From the NCBI RefSeq assembly GCF_001368815.1, contig NZ_CTEI01000001.1, positions 558,001 to 622,000 of the forward strand: a DNA stretch of 64,000 bases, written 5' to 3'. The translations under genes were made by a program, and so were the position numbers. Shown here one piece after another: positions 9,278-17,660 of this stretch. Numbering within the stretch: position 1 is the stretch's first letter; each line of letters begins with the position of its first letter. Under the pieces are notes generated by a model. The model saw only the letters and a list, made by a program, of their open reading frames with translations. It was not told the DNA's origin and did not search any database. Source of the DNA: Paraliobacillus sp. PM-2. Its GTDB lineage: Bacteria > Bacillota > Bacilli > Bacillales > Amphibacillaceae.

Positions 9278-9649
9278 TTATCGGTTTGCCATTTTATCGT
9301 TAAGCTGCAAATAGGAGAAATGGTTTGCGATCGACTCTATTAATATGGCTTTGTTATTGTTCATCGTTAATTTCAATTTTAGTTGTTTTCCGATGGCAAT
9401 AAGTTCAGCCTTTTTATATTTTTTTAAAGCTTTCGTTATTTCTTGTCGATTCATTGTTTTCATCTTATCTATCGGTACAGAAATTTCTATTTCGGGCGAA
9501 GTTTTTTTCGGCTGATCAAGCGGATTAGGTTTCTGAGCAGACACTTTCTCTTTGATATCATCAAGCATATCCTCGATCTTCCAATTCTCATAGCATTTTA
9601 AAATACCTATTGTTTTTTCTAACTGTATAATTAATTTATTTACTTTCAT
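9278..9649 (-). CDS. Small partner of ParA-like ATPase, possible SAP/HeH-like C-terminus
   Basis: A 123-residue basic, helical protein whose start overlaps the stop of the upstream ParA-like gene by 4 bp (9646-9649), so the two are translationally coupled. Residues about 70-115 (NRQEITKALKKYKKAEL and following) have the spacing of a small helix-extension-helix DNA-binding fold such as SAP or Rho-N; this is a weak, by-eye call. By position it could be the ParB-like or adaptor partner, although it lacks ParB motifs. Its last seven codons lie in the 21-bp sequence duplicated at 8664-8684, and a REP begins right after its stop. Confidence 0.7.
   Translation of the reverse strand: MKVNKLIIQLEKTIGILKCYENWKIEDMLDDIKEKVSAQKPNPLDQPKKTSPEIEISVPIDKMKTMNRQEITKALKKYKKAELIAIGKQLKLKLTMNNNKAILIESIANHFSYLQLNDKMANR
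9281..9301. repeat. 21-bp direct repeat, right copy
   Basis: Exact copy of 8664-8684; here it is coding sequence, the 3' end of the minus-strand gene 9278-9649, which suggests this is the parental copy. Confidence 0.9.
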
Positions 9650-10629
9650 GTTCCATTCGCACCTTTCATTCTATCTAATGATTCAGTGATTATTTTGCGA
9701 ATGTGCTCGCTTTGTTTCGCAGCATTCTTAGATGATTTTTCAAAAGCGAAAACGGGATAGGCATGGGCGGATGCTTTTGAAATGCCATCACCTTGTGTGA
9801 GATATGAGTCAAATACTAGATTCGGAAAAGCGCTTTGTATTTTATTAAGTACAAGCATTTGTGTGTTTTTAGGTTGGCCTTTCGTTTCTATAATGCTATT
9901 AGTAATAATGCCTAGTAGTTTCGTTTTTATATAATTACTATCTTTCGAATAAAAAGTGTTGTTCAACTCTGTTACTTTATTCTTAATCGACATTAGTCCG
10001 TAAGAAGATAATGTATCAAGAATTGTAGGGATTAGATAGTAATCACTAGCATAGAGTGCATTTTGGGTTAAGAAATTCAAATTTGGAGGGCAATCAATTA
10101 AAATCAAATCATAATTGTTACGGAAGTTGTTTATTATCTTATTAAGCATTTGAAATTTGTAAATATCTGAGCCAACTAAATGTTTATCAAAATCAGTTCG
10201 TGTGTATGCTGCAATTTCCATGTCTGTATAAATGAGATCAGGGTGAGATGGAATAAGGTCGATATTTTCATATACTTGTTGATTATTTTTTCTTACCTGA
10301 TGTTTAAGTATGTAATCCGCTGGTTTGATTGCTTCGGCTGGGTTGTTATAGAGAAATTGTTTAAATAAGCATTTAATTCCTTTGTTTTGTTCTTTTCCTT
10401 CACGAATAAACTGTTCAAACTTGTCTTCCATTAAACAAGAAACAGACAGGTTACATTGTGCATCCATATCAATGACCAATACTTTAGGTGGTGTTCGTTT
10501 ATTAAAGTGTTTTTCTAATATACCTGGTTCTAAATGTTGTAATCCTGTAGCGATATGATGAGTAAAGGTGGTTTTTCCAACGCCTCCTTTCCAATTAATA
10601 ATACTAATTACACGCGCTTTATTTGTCAT
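9646..10629 (-). CDS. ParA/Soj-family ATPase
   Basis: A 327-residue MinD/ParA-type ATPase. It shows the deviant Walker A NWKGGVGKTTF near the N-terminus, VLVIDMDAQCNLS (switch-like, Walker A' region) and LILIDCPPNLNFL (Walker B). ParA proteins dimerise on ATP and bind DNA non-specifically to position cargo. The start is ATG at 10629 behind GGGAGGAAAACG; the frame stays open another 46 codons upstream, but that extension is REP sequence and is rejected. A roughly 60-residue insert after the D-x-D segment is longer than in Soj. The gene is coupled to the 123-residue partner and follows two helicase genes in the same direction. No parS-like repeats were seen, so a plain plasmid-partition role is doubtful. 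Confidence 0.88.
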   Translation of the reverse strand: MTNKARVISIINWKGGVGKTTFTHHIATGLQHLEPGILEKHFNKRTPPKVLVIDMDAQCNLSVSCLMEDKFEQFIREGKEQNKGIKCLFKQFLYNNPAEAIKPADYILKHQVRKNNQQVYENIDLIPSHPDLIYTDMEIAAYTRTDFDKHLVGSDIYKFQMLNKIINNFRNNYDLILIDCPPNLNFLTQNALYASDYYLIPTILDTLSSYGLMSIKNKVTELNNTFYSKDSNYIKTKLLGIITNSIIETKGQPKNTQMLVLNKIQSAFPNLVFDSYLTQGDGISKASAHAYPVFAFEKSSKNAAKQSEHIRKIITESLDRMKGANGT

Positions 10630-10690
10630 TTCGTTTTCCTCCCATCTAACCCATATATATTCAAAAGTACAAGCGATAATAACTAAAACT

Positions 10691-10778
10691 GGGACACGGG
10701 GCCTGACCCCACGTCCCAACCCCACGTCCCAAGAGAGAGGGACAAGGCGCCTGACCCCGTGTCCCAACCCCGTGTCCC
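10691..10778. repeat. REP pair with half-units
   Basis: Two 27-bp units (10691-10717 and 10739-10765) carrying the GCCTGACCCC centre, each followed by an extra half-unit (CCCCACGTCCC to 10730, CCCCGTGTCCC to 10778). The cluster ends 1 bp before the stop of the minus-strand helicase gene (ends 10780) and lies upstream of the ParA-like gene. Confidence 0.9.
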
Positions 10779-10779
10779 A

Positions 10780-13275
10780 TTATTGCATGAAGAGTTTGTG
10801 GTATTTTTCTTTTATTTTTTTAAGGTGTTTGGTGTTTTTAGGGTCACAGGATTGTATCGCGCGTTCATAGGCATCTTTTGCATATACTGAGTCAGCACTA
10901 CGTTCAAAACGAATCGCTGCTTCGTAATGTCTGCCTAATTTATTGCAATAGATCCCACTTCCATTCCAATTTTCCTTTTTATCAAACTCCTTAACTCTAT
11001 ATAAGTAACTTTTTAATATCCATGCCTGCTTTTCATCAGGGTCACTGATGGAACGTATGACTGTTTTTTGGATGTAATTATATGCTGTCATAAATTGTTC
11101 CAATATATCTAAACATGAAATAACTTCATCATGCATGTTTATTTGCTTAAAATGTGCTAATGCATCCTCATATTTTTCATTTTCTTTAGCTGCGTATCCT
11201 AAGCATGCATGCTTATAGACTTCTATTTCTTTTGTGTTTTTTAGGCGATTAAAACAATCATATCCCTGAATATATAATTTTTTCTTAAACAATCTTTTTC
11301 CTTCTTGAAACCAATCTTTTTCTGTTGCCTCTGCAGTATGTGCCTCCGTCTCTTGTAAAACAGCTAAATTTTTATGTTCCTGCATTTGTTCATGGATGGG
11401 TTTAAAATTCCAGAAGGCAGCAGTGTGATCTGGATCAAAAATATAACAGTAATGACTCCCACGTGTTACTGCTACATATAAAAGGTTTGTTTCCCATGAT
11501 AATGTACGTAGAATTTCCTTATTACTTCGAATCTTTTCTTCATTTCCATCATGGATTTGTCGAATCGTGTTTTCCCAGAATATAGTTTCTTCTGCGTCTT
11601 TTTGAAAGAAGTCCCAAATTAAGATTCGTTCAAACTCTAGCCCTTTAATTTCAAAAATGGTAAAGATAAGTGGTGGATGGGCATATCGTTTCTGGAAAAT
11701 CGAACGGAGCTTCTTCTTCATATCATCTGATCGAACAATGATTGCTTGGTGAGGTCCAAAGTCATGAACGGTCTCCATCATTTCCACTTCTGATATATTG
11801 GAGAAATAATAAGGTTTTTCCCCATAATGCAAGCTTTGTGGTGGTTTTGCTTTGATTTTTTTCTTGGTATAGTTTTTCTCTAATTTATTAATCGCCCTTG
11901 CTAGATCGGTAATAGCCCCAACGCTACGGTAATTCATTGTTAAATGTTCGAGCCTAGGTGGTTTATGTTTAAATTGGTAGGTGAATAAATCTTTAACTGT
12001 TGGCCATCTAAACCCACTATGATGGAGTATTTGTTGATCATCACCAGTTAAAAATAAGTTCGTTGCCTTTTTACCAGCTAGTTCATACAGGAATTTTAGA
12101 TGTAGCATGGATAGATCTTGCACTTCATCACAGAAGATATAATTGTAGCTAGTGTTATTGAATTCAATCGCTTCTTGTAGTAAATCTTGTTCATCGATTT
12201 TATGTGATTGTGATAACATCGTTTGATAACAAAGAAACTGTTCATAAGCCTTTTTACGATTCCCAACAAAATTTGGTGCTTGATCATCCGTAAGGTTTAG
12301 ATATTCTTTTTCGGTGAGAATATAATTCTTCCCGTATAAACCACCTTTCCAGACGCCACGTAATTCTTCCCACATCATCAGTGCAGGAAAGTCTTTTTCG
12401 ATGTTTTTTTTGCGTGCTAACTTTTTATGATCACTCATAAACCGTTCTCTAGTAACCACATCTTGTGCTTTGTCTTTCTGTCGTTCTCTCATAAGTTCAT
12501 CAAACGTTTTAAAATGTGTATGATTAAGGTATTTATGTTCGTCATCCATCCCTTTGACAAGACGCTGAAACATTTGTTTTGCTACTTTGCAAAGGTCTTT
12601 TGTATAGGTAACATATAGTTTTGTAGAAGTTGGATCCATCTCTAGTAGTTTGTGAATCACGATGGTAGTTTTACCGCTTCCTGCTGTCCCGCTTAATAAA
12701 AAAGGTAGTGGTGCCCGTGCGAAGTTACGTTGTTCGCTGCTTAAGCTAATTTTCATTTCGAAAAATTCATTTTCATTTAGTTCTTTGCTGCGCATTAATC
12801 GTAGCAGGGTATCGTCATCTAATTCATATGATTTTAGCTGATTTAGATACGTATGGAAATGTTCAGCTTCATTTCCCCAGATGGGTTTTGTTTCTTCTGT
12901 AAATTCCTCTAATGAACAAATTTGCTCTTCCTCTTGATCATATTGGTGTTTATCATAATCATCTTGCATAAGTGTCTTTGCTGTACGGATCACCCGGTCA
13001 TGATCCACTTCAAAATGAAAGATTAATAGTGCTGCTTGTTTAGCTACTTGCCGATTTTTAACTATGGTAAATAGCATTCTTCTTGCATTATCCTCTCGTG
13101 CTTCATAAATGGTTCTTTTGTGATTGATGGAACGAAGCTTCTTTACTCGCGTTCCATTTTGCCATTTCCCATTGCGAAGGCAATCTATACGTTTGGATAA
13201 TTGTGCGATTCTTTTTTCGGACATATTAAGAAGTTCTTCCCTTGCAGTGTCTGAATAATAAATACCAAAATTCAC
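10780..13275 (-). CDS. RelE/ParE-like domain fused to UvrD-type SF1 helicase and TPR repeats
   Basis: An 831-residue protein. Residues about 1-105 (start MNFGIYYSDTAREEL, then LRSINHKRTIYEARED) look like a RelE/ParE-type fold. A superfamily 1 helicase follows: Walker A GTAGSGKTT near 200, CDEVQDLS near 383, TGDDQQIL, FEIKGLEFERILIWD, and motif VI YVAVTRGSHY. The last 180 residues are helical repeats of TPR type (for example KYEDALAHFKQINMHDE). UvrD-like plus TPR recalls eukaryotic TRANK1 and bacterial stress or defence helicases. The ATG at 13275 follows TAGGAGGAGAT. REP pairs separate it from its neighbours, but orientation and content suggest it works with the NERD-helicase before it. Function is unknown; DNA or RNA unwinding is expected. 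Confidence 0.85.
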   Translation of the reverse strand: MNFGIYYSDTAREELLNMSEKRIAQLSKRIDCLRNGKWQNGTRVKKLRSINHKRTIYEAREDNARRMLFTIVKNRQVAKQAALLIFHFEVDHDRVIRTAKTLMQDDYDKHQYDQEEEQICSLEEFTEETKPIWGNEAEHFHTYLNQLKSYELDDDTLLRLMRSKELNENEFFEMKISLSSEQRNFARAPLPFLLSGTAGSGKTTIVIHKLLEMDPTSTKLYVTYTKDLCKVAKQMFQRLVKGMDDEHKYLNHTHFKTFDELMRERQKDKAQDVVTRERFMSDHKKLARKKNIEKDFPALMMWEELRGVWKGGLYGKNYILTEKEYLNLTDDQAPNFVGNRKKAYEQFLCYQTMLSQSHKIDEQDLLQEAIEFNNTSYNYIFCDEVQDLSMLHLKFLYELAGKKATNLFLTGDDQQILHHSGFRWPTVKDLFTYQFKHKPPRLEHLTMNYRSVGAITDLARAINKLEKNYTKKKIKAKPPQSLHYGEKPYYFSNISEVEMMETVHDFGPHQAIIVRSDDMKKKLRSIFQKRYAHPPLIFTIFEIKGLEFERILIWDFFQKDAEETIFWENTIRQIHDGNEEKIRSNKEILRTLSWETNLLYVAVTRGSHYCYIFDPDHTAAFWNFKPIHEQMQEHKNLAVLQETEAHTAEATEKDWFQEGKRLFKKKLYIQGYDCFNRLKNTKEIEVYKHACLGYAAKENEKYEDALAHFKQINMHDEVISCLDILEQFMTAYNYIQKTVIRSISDPDEKQAWILKSYLYRVKEFDKKENWNGSGIYCNKLGRHYEAAIRFERSADSVYAKDAYERAIQSCDPKNTKHLKKIKEKYHKLFMQ

Positions 13276-13291
13276 ACCAATCTCCTCCTAT

Positions 13292-13361
13292 GGGACACGG
13301 GGTCAGTCCCTGCGTCCCAGTTTAGTTAGAAAGTGGGACACGGCGCCTGACCCCGTGTCCC
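13292..13361. repeat. REP pair (A and B subtypes)
   Basis: 13292-13318 carries the GGGGTCAG-type centre (A); 13335-13361 carries the GGCGCCTGACCCC centre (B); 16 bp apart, same orientation. The second unit ends 1 bp from the stop of the minus-strand NERD-helicase gene (ends 13363). Confidence 0.9.
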
Positions 13362-13362
13362 G

Positions 13363-15519
13363 TTAGTCGTTTAAGTCTTGTTTTGGTTGTTGGTGAAATG
13401 TAAAGGTGAAGTGATTTTTACTAGCTAATACTTGGTTGATTTCTTCATACATTCTATAATCGCCAATGCCGCTTAGGTGAACCCACGCTTTGGCTCTTGT
13501 TAATGCAACAAATAACTTGTTTCGCAAATGAATATCGGATTCTTGTTGTGCGATTTGATCTACGCCAATCACATAGACCATCTCCGCCTCATTTCCTTTG
13601 GCACGGTGGATACGAGAGACAGTTACAGCATCATCTTCCCAAAATTTATCAGGGTTTTTCCGATCATGTTTTTGATAAAATATATTAGACTCTAGGGTAC
13701 TAGGAATATAAAAATTGACCCCTTCTAGTCGTAACTGCTCACATAGTGCTCTTTCTAGTTTCCAAATGTCATGGTTTTTATGGCTACCTAGAATAATAAC
13801 AAGAATCTCTTTACTTGGTTGTAATCCCTCTTTTTCAATGTTTATTTTAATTTTTTTTGCAACATCATTTACCTCTTCTTGCCGTGAGTTATATGTTCTA
13901 AACTGAAACACATCTCCCTTCCAAAGAGAAGGAACGATATTTGGTGAATTTTTTTTTGGACGAAAGAGTTCAATTTCTGTTCCTTTTTTAAACGCTCCTT
14001 TTTTAATTTCATATCCAATACTTTGCCAGTTTTCTTTCGTGGTAAAACCCCGTAGCATCCCATCTTTTCGTAGCAAACCCATTCCTAGACCATGAGCAGC
14101 GGTTAAAATTGGTCCAGGTGTACGGTAACAACGGTGCATCACTTCACTTTTTTTGATTCGACCTGTATGCATGCCACTAACTAAATGGCCTAATGCTTCT
14201 CCGAATAATGCCTTTGCTTTTGGGATTTCTAATGTATCTAAACTTTGTGCTTCATCATATGCCCATATTAATCTACGATTATCTTCGTTTGTTGCATCAA
14301 CAGGTTTAAGTGATTGATAGGCTAACCAATAAATCGGCTGTTTGTTTTCAAATAACAGTGTTTTATCATCAACAATTAAATCCTGTCCTTCATCAATTAA
14401 AACAGCATCAAAGTAGGGCGTGATTTGTTCTTGTTCAAGTAATTTTTTACAGGCTTTAGCTAGGCCTTTATTTGGCTTTTTATTTTCAACATTATTGGCT
14501 GTTAACCTAGGAACACCATGTTTTTCACACATTAGTCCGTAAAAACCTGTTCTATCCCTTGCTCCCCATGCATGTAATACGCGTAGTTTATCATTTTTAA
14601 TAGGATCATAATGCATTTCGCCATTGCTGAAGTGGCGGATCCAACGATCAATATGAGATATCATTTGATCGTACAAACTTCTTGTGAAAAACACGAGAGC
14701 GATATTCCAATCCGGGTGTTTTAAATGCATGTGTGCAGCTTTTTGACAGAGAAGTATTGTTTTTCCTGAACCAGCGATTCCTCTTATTCGCTGAGGACCT
14801 GGAGGTATAGCTTTTCCGATTTGTTCTTGTTGGATATCTAATGTGGAAAGTTTCTGATTTAAGCTAGAAATAATCGCTCTGCGACTATTTTTTTCAGTAT
14901 TTTGTTCTTCAATTACTGGTTTTTGATAAATAGTGCTACCGCCAATATAGGAAAGTAATTGGTTCCATCGACTTTCGTTTATTTCAATGCCAGCTTTAAT
15001 TGGAGTGGTGTTTTGGATGGTAGATAAAAAGGTGGATTTGGATAAGTCGTCTTTAAATATAATTGGTGGGGCGGATGGAAGCTTATCAAACCCTCGTTCT
15101 TTCCATTCCTTTTTTGTAATTAAAGGAAGAGAGATGAGCACTCTGCCAGTTATTTTTTTTCGTAGTGTACGATCAGCGGTAAAGTAGCTATATAATTTTT
15201 CTAATTGATCTTCTGCTTGAAAATAAGGGCTGCCACTCTTCTGATAAAAATTTCTGAAAGTCCATTGATGGCCGTTCATACTGACGATCTGATCAATGGT
15301 TATTCCCTTTACTTCAATGATAATGACACCTTCATCTTTATCGATTATTAATATATCGGGTTCTCTTCGTGCCTCTCCTGTTTTAGAAAAGACTGGATAT
15401 TTCCAATAGGCTAAGCATTCTCGATTAGCAAAGGCGGATTGAACGGTAGTCCAAACGATTTGTTCACACCTTTCTCCATCCTTTCCTATCGGTTCGGTTA
15501 AGATAAATTTTCCCTGCAT
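13363..15519 (-). CDS. NERD-domain nuclease fused to UvrD-like SF1 helicase
   Basis: A 718-residue fusion. The N-terminal NERD (nuclease-related) domain has the PD-(D/E)xK core intact: Asp55 in REPDILIID, then Glu69 and Lys71 in IIIEVKG. The helicase has Walker A GIAGSGKTILL near 250, LIDEGQDL, RIHRAKGNEAEMVYVIG and the final motif FVALTRAKAWVHL. Such NERD-helicases are expected to process DNA and are frequent in defence islands; this is family knowledge, not proof. The ATG at 15519 has GGAGGAATTTC upstream. It is the first gene of the minus-strand group that continues with the RelE-like/helicase fusion, the ParA-like ATPase and its small partner. The 246-bp gap to the divergent gene at 15766 should hold promoters for both directions. 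Confidence 0.9.
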   Translation of the reverse strand: MQGKFILTEPIGKDGERCEQIVWTTVQSAFANRECLAYWKYPVFSKTGEARREPDILIIDKDEGVIIIEVKGITIDQIVSMNGHQWTFRNFYQKSGSPYFQAEDQLEKLYSYFTADRTLRKKITGRVLISLPLITKKEWKERGFDKLPSAPPIIFKDDLSKSTFLSTIQNTTPIKAGIEINESRWNQLLSYIGGSTIYQKPVIEEQNTEKNSRRAIISSLNQKLSTLDIQQEQIGKAIPPGPQRIRGIAGSGKTILLCQKAAHMHLKHPDWNIALVFFTRSLYDQMISHIDRWIRHFSNGEMHYDPIKNDKLRVLHAWGARDRTGFYGLMCEKHGVPRLTANNVENKKPNKGLAKACKKLLEQEQITPYFDAVLIDEGQDLIVDDKTLLFENKQPIYWLAYQSLKPVDATNEDNRRLIWAYDEAQSLDTLEIPKAKALFGEALGHLVSGMHTGRIKKSEVMHRCYRTPGPILTAAHGLGMGLLRKDGMLRGFTTKENWQSIGYEIKKGAFKKGTEIELFRPKKNSPNIVPSLWKGDVFQFRTYNSRQEEVNDVAKKIKINIEKEGLQPSKEILVIILGSHKNHDIWKLERALCEQLRLEGVNFYIPSTLESNIFYQKHDRKNPDKFWEDDAVTVSRIHRAKGNEAEMVYVIGVDQIAQQESDIHLRNKLFVALTRAKAWVHLSGIGDYRMYEEINQVLASKNHFTFTFHQQPKQDLND

Positions 15520-15765
15520 GAAATTCCTCCATTTTTGTTAAGTCATTAAATTATGACAAAAAGTGGTTTAGTAAACCCATAATCATTCGTTTTTTATTTG
15601 TTTAAATGTTCACTATTGCTCATAAATTTATATGCAAAAAATAAGCTAATCATTCGAAGGTGACCTGTTTCACTCCTGATTTTCATAAGTAAAGTGGTTG
15701 CAATGAATAACTAATTCCTTCTCCAAATATATTTAGATGATAGAAGATTTTTTGGAGGTGTAGAG

Positions 15766-16131
15766 ATGCCGATCAATACAAGTGATGAAAATAATATTTT
15801 AAAAAGATTACAGGCTAATTGGAGTTTTGTAGAAGATGGGGAATATACAGCAATTATTAAGGACGTGATAGCTGACGATCAGATACGAGATGATCGTCGC
15901 CCCATTAAATGGACCCTATTTTTAGAAGATGAACAGGTAACACTTAAAAAGTTTCATTGGGTGGACCGAGAAGGTGGGGTTAGTATGCTAGTGGAGGATG
16001 TGAAGCGGTTGGGATTAAGGATAAATCCAGAAAACGCTGTGGATGTTTGTAATAGTTTAATTGGATCAAAGATAAAAATACAAGTGGTAAATGGTGAGTA
16101 TCAAAATATTTATTTTAAAGGGAGATTGTAA
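15766..16131 (+). CDS. Small protein, possibly DUF669/ssDNA-binding-like
   Basis: A 121-residue protein encoded 5 bp before the SF2 helicase and divergent from the NERD-helicase. The pattern WSFVEDGEYTAIIKDV, a strand-rich middle (WTLFLEDE, KKFHWV), a helix and a final IKIQVVNGEYQNIYFK strand pair resembles phage DUF669-type or OB-fold recombination-associated proteins; this is a by-eye match. The ribosome site TTGGAGGTG is strong. The tight spacing suggests a helicase accessory, perhaps a single-strand DNA binder. Other roles are possible. Confidence 0.65.
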   Translation: MPINTSDENNILKRLQANWSFVEDGEYTAIIKDVIADDQIRDDRRPIKWTLFLEDEQVTLKKFHWVDREGGVSMLVEDVKRLGLRINPENAVDVCNSLIGSKIKIQVVNGEYQNIYFKGRL

Positions 16132-16136
16132 ACGTA

Positions 16137-17546
16137 TTGTCAAAAGATAAGTCGATAACACTGTATCTCTATGATGCGATCTACATGACTGATCAGGTAG
16201 ATGCCACTGTTTGCTCAACGATCCTATCCGAGCTAACACTTCTGAATCCAGCTTATGATGAAGCAGTTAGATTTAATTTTTCTACAAAAGGAATTCCACA
16301 GAAGCTTCGTCTATATTCAAAAGTAAATCATAAAAAATTCGGTCAACTTTTTCGACTTTCAAGGGGGTATTTACCTCAGTTAAAAAAGATTTTAATGGAG
16401 GAAGATATTTCTTATCGTATCGTGGATTACAGGGTGGTCCAACCAGTTAGTTTTGGAAAAATAAAAGGGGAAATGCGAGATTACCAACAGCAAATCGTGC
16501 AGGAAGTGTCAAATTTAGATCAGGGTTTGATTGAGAGTCCTTGTGGATCAGGGAAAACCGTTATGGGGATCTTTTTATTAGCTTCTTTTAGTCAAAAAAC
16601 CTTATGGGTTACGCATACAAAAGATTTATTATATCAAGCGATAAACGAGATTAGTTATTTTCTGCAAATCCCAAAAGAAGATATTGGAGTAATTGGTGAT
16701 GGGAAATATGTAATAGGGGAAAAAATAACGGTTGGATTGGTTCAAAGTCTAATTAATGTGGATCGGAAGGTTTTAAGCGATCGTTTTGGAACTGTGATTG
16801 TTGATGAGGCGCATCGAGTACCAGCAACTACATTTCGGAAAATAGTAGATCAAACAACCGCTAAATATCGATTTGGATTTACAGCTACATCGAAAAGGAA
16901 GGATGGCTTAGAACCGATTTTATTTCACACGATTAGTCCAATTACGGCTAGCATTACTGAAATGGATCTTATGCATGCGAATCAAATTATGATACCAAAG
17001 GTGAAAATGGTTTATACGTCATTTCAATCTAGGTATGGGGATGATTTTAACAAGTTAACAAAAGTACTAATCAAGAATATGAACCGAAATCAACTAATTA
17101 TTGATGTGATTGGTAAAACAATGGCTGCAGATGATTGTGCGTTAGTGATTTCTAATAGAGTTGCCCACTGTGACATCTTAAAAAATTTAATAGATAAACA
17201 ATGTCCGCATCTTACAAGTGCTATATTGACTGGAAAAGTTCAAAAGAAGCAAAGGGAAGAGATCATAAATAAAGCGCGGAACAAACAACTGCATCTCATC
17301 ATTGCCACAAAAATAGCAGATGAAGGATTAGATATTCCCGTGCTTAATAAGCTATATTTAGTCACGCCGAGTAAATCACAAACCAAAGTGAAACAACAGA
17401 TAGGTAGAATCATGCGAAAAGCAAAAGGCAAAAAAGAGGCGATTCTTTATGACTTTATTGACGACCAAATTCCGATGTTACGAAGCCAAGCAAGTGCAAG
17501 GAAGGATGTTTACCTAGACTTACAATGTGACATACGAGTCTTGTAA
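16137..17546 (+). CDS. SF2 DEAH-type helicase (XPB/UvsW-like)
   Basis: A 469-residue superfamily 2 helicase. It shows ESPCGSGKTVMG (Walker A, near 137), VIVDEAHRVP (motif II, near 222), FGFTATSKRKDG (motif III), IIATKIADEGLDIP (motif V) and QQIGRIMRKAKGKKE (motif VI). The roughly 115-residue N-terminal region is its own small domain. The core resembles phage UvsW/XPB-type branch-migration or annealing helicases more than type III restriction subunits. The start is TTG at 16137, five bases after the preceding stop and about 14 nt from AGGGAG, so translation probably depends on coupling. A REP starts 2 bp after its stop. Confidence 0.88.
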   Translation: MSKDKSITLYLYDAIYMTDQVDATVCSTILSELTLLNPAYDEAVRFNFSTKGIPQKLRLYSKVNHKKFGQLFRLSRGYLPQLKKILMEEDISYRIVDYRVVQPVSFGKIKGEMRDYQQQIVQEVSNLDQGLIESPCGSGKTVMGIFLLASFSQKTLWVTHTKDLLYQAINEISYFLQIPKEDIGVIGDGKYVIGEKITVGLVQSLINVDRKVLSDRFGTVIVDEAHRVPATTFRKIVDQTTAKYRFGFTATSKRKDGLEPILFHTISPITASITEMDLMHANQIMIPKVKMVYTSFQSRYGDDFNKLTKVLIKNMNRNQLIIDVIGKTMAADDCALVISNRVAHCDILKNLIDKQCPHLTSAILTGKVQKKQREEIINKARNKQLHLIIATKIADEGLDIPVLNKLYLVTPSKSQTKVKQQIGRIMRKAKGKKEAILYDFIDDQIPMLRSQASARKDVYLDLQCDIRVL

Positions 17547-17548
17547 AT

Positions 17549-17604
17549 GGGACGTGGGGTCTGACCCCCTGTCCCCTTGTCCCAACCCAGTTCCCCCTGT
17601 CCCA
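17549..17604. repeat. REP palindrome with trailing half-units
   Basis: A full unit at 17549-17575 (GGGACGTGGGGTC, T, GACCCCCTGTCCC) starts 2 bp after the helicase stop. Degenerate half-units (TTGTCCC, CCCCCTGTCCC) follow up to 17604. Confidence 0.85.
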
Positions 17605-17660
17605 ATTGATTAAATTATATTATACTTGATGTAAACATTTTAAAGAGTGGGGAATCGGGT

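Noticed and set aside
9278-10629. Plasmid partition locus (parAB)
   Set aside because: The partner lacks ParB motifs, no parS-like iterons or replication gene are visible, and neighbours are helicases.
10630-10767. 46-codon upstream extension of the ParA-like reading frame
   Set aside because: It is made of palindrome sequence without a ribosome site; ATG at 10629 has GGGAGG and begins the conserved domain.
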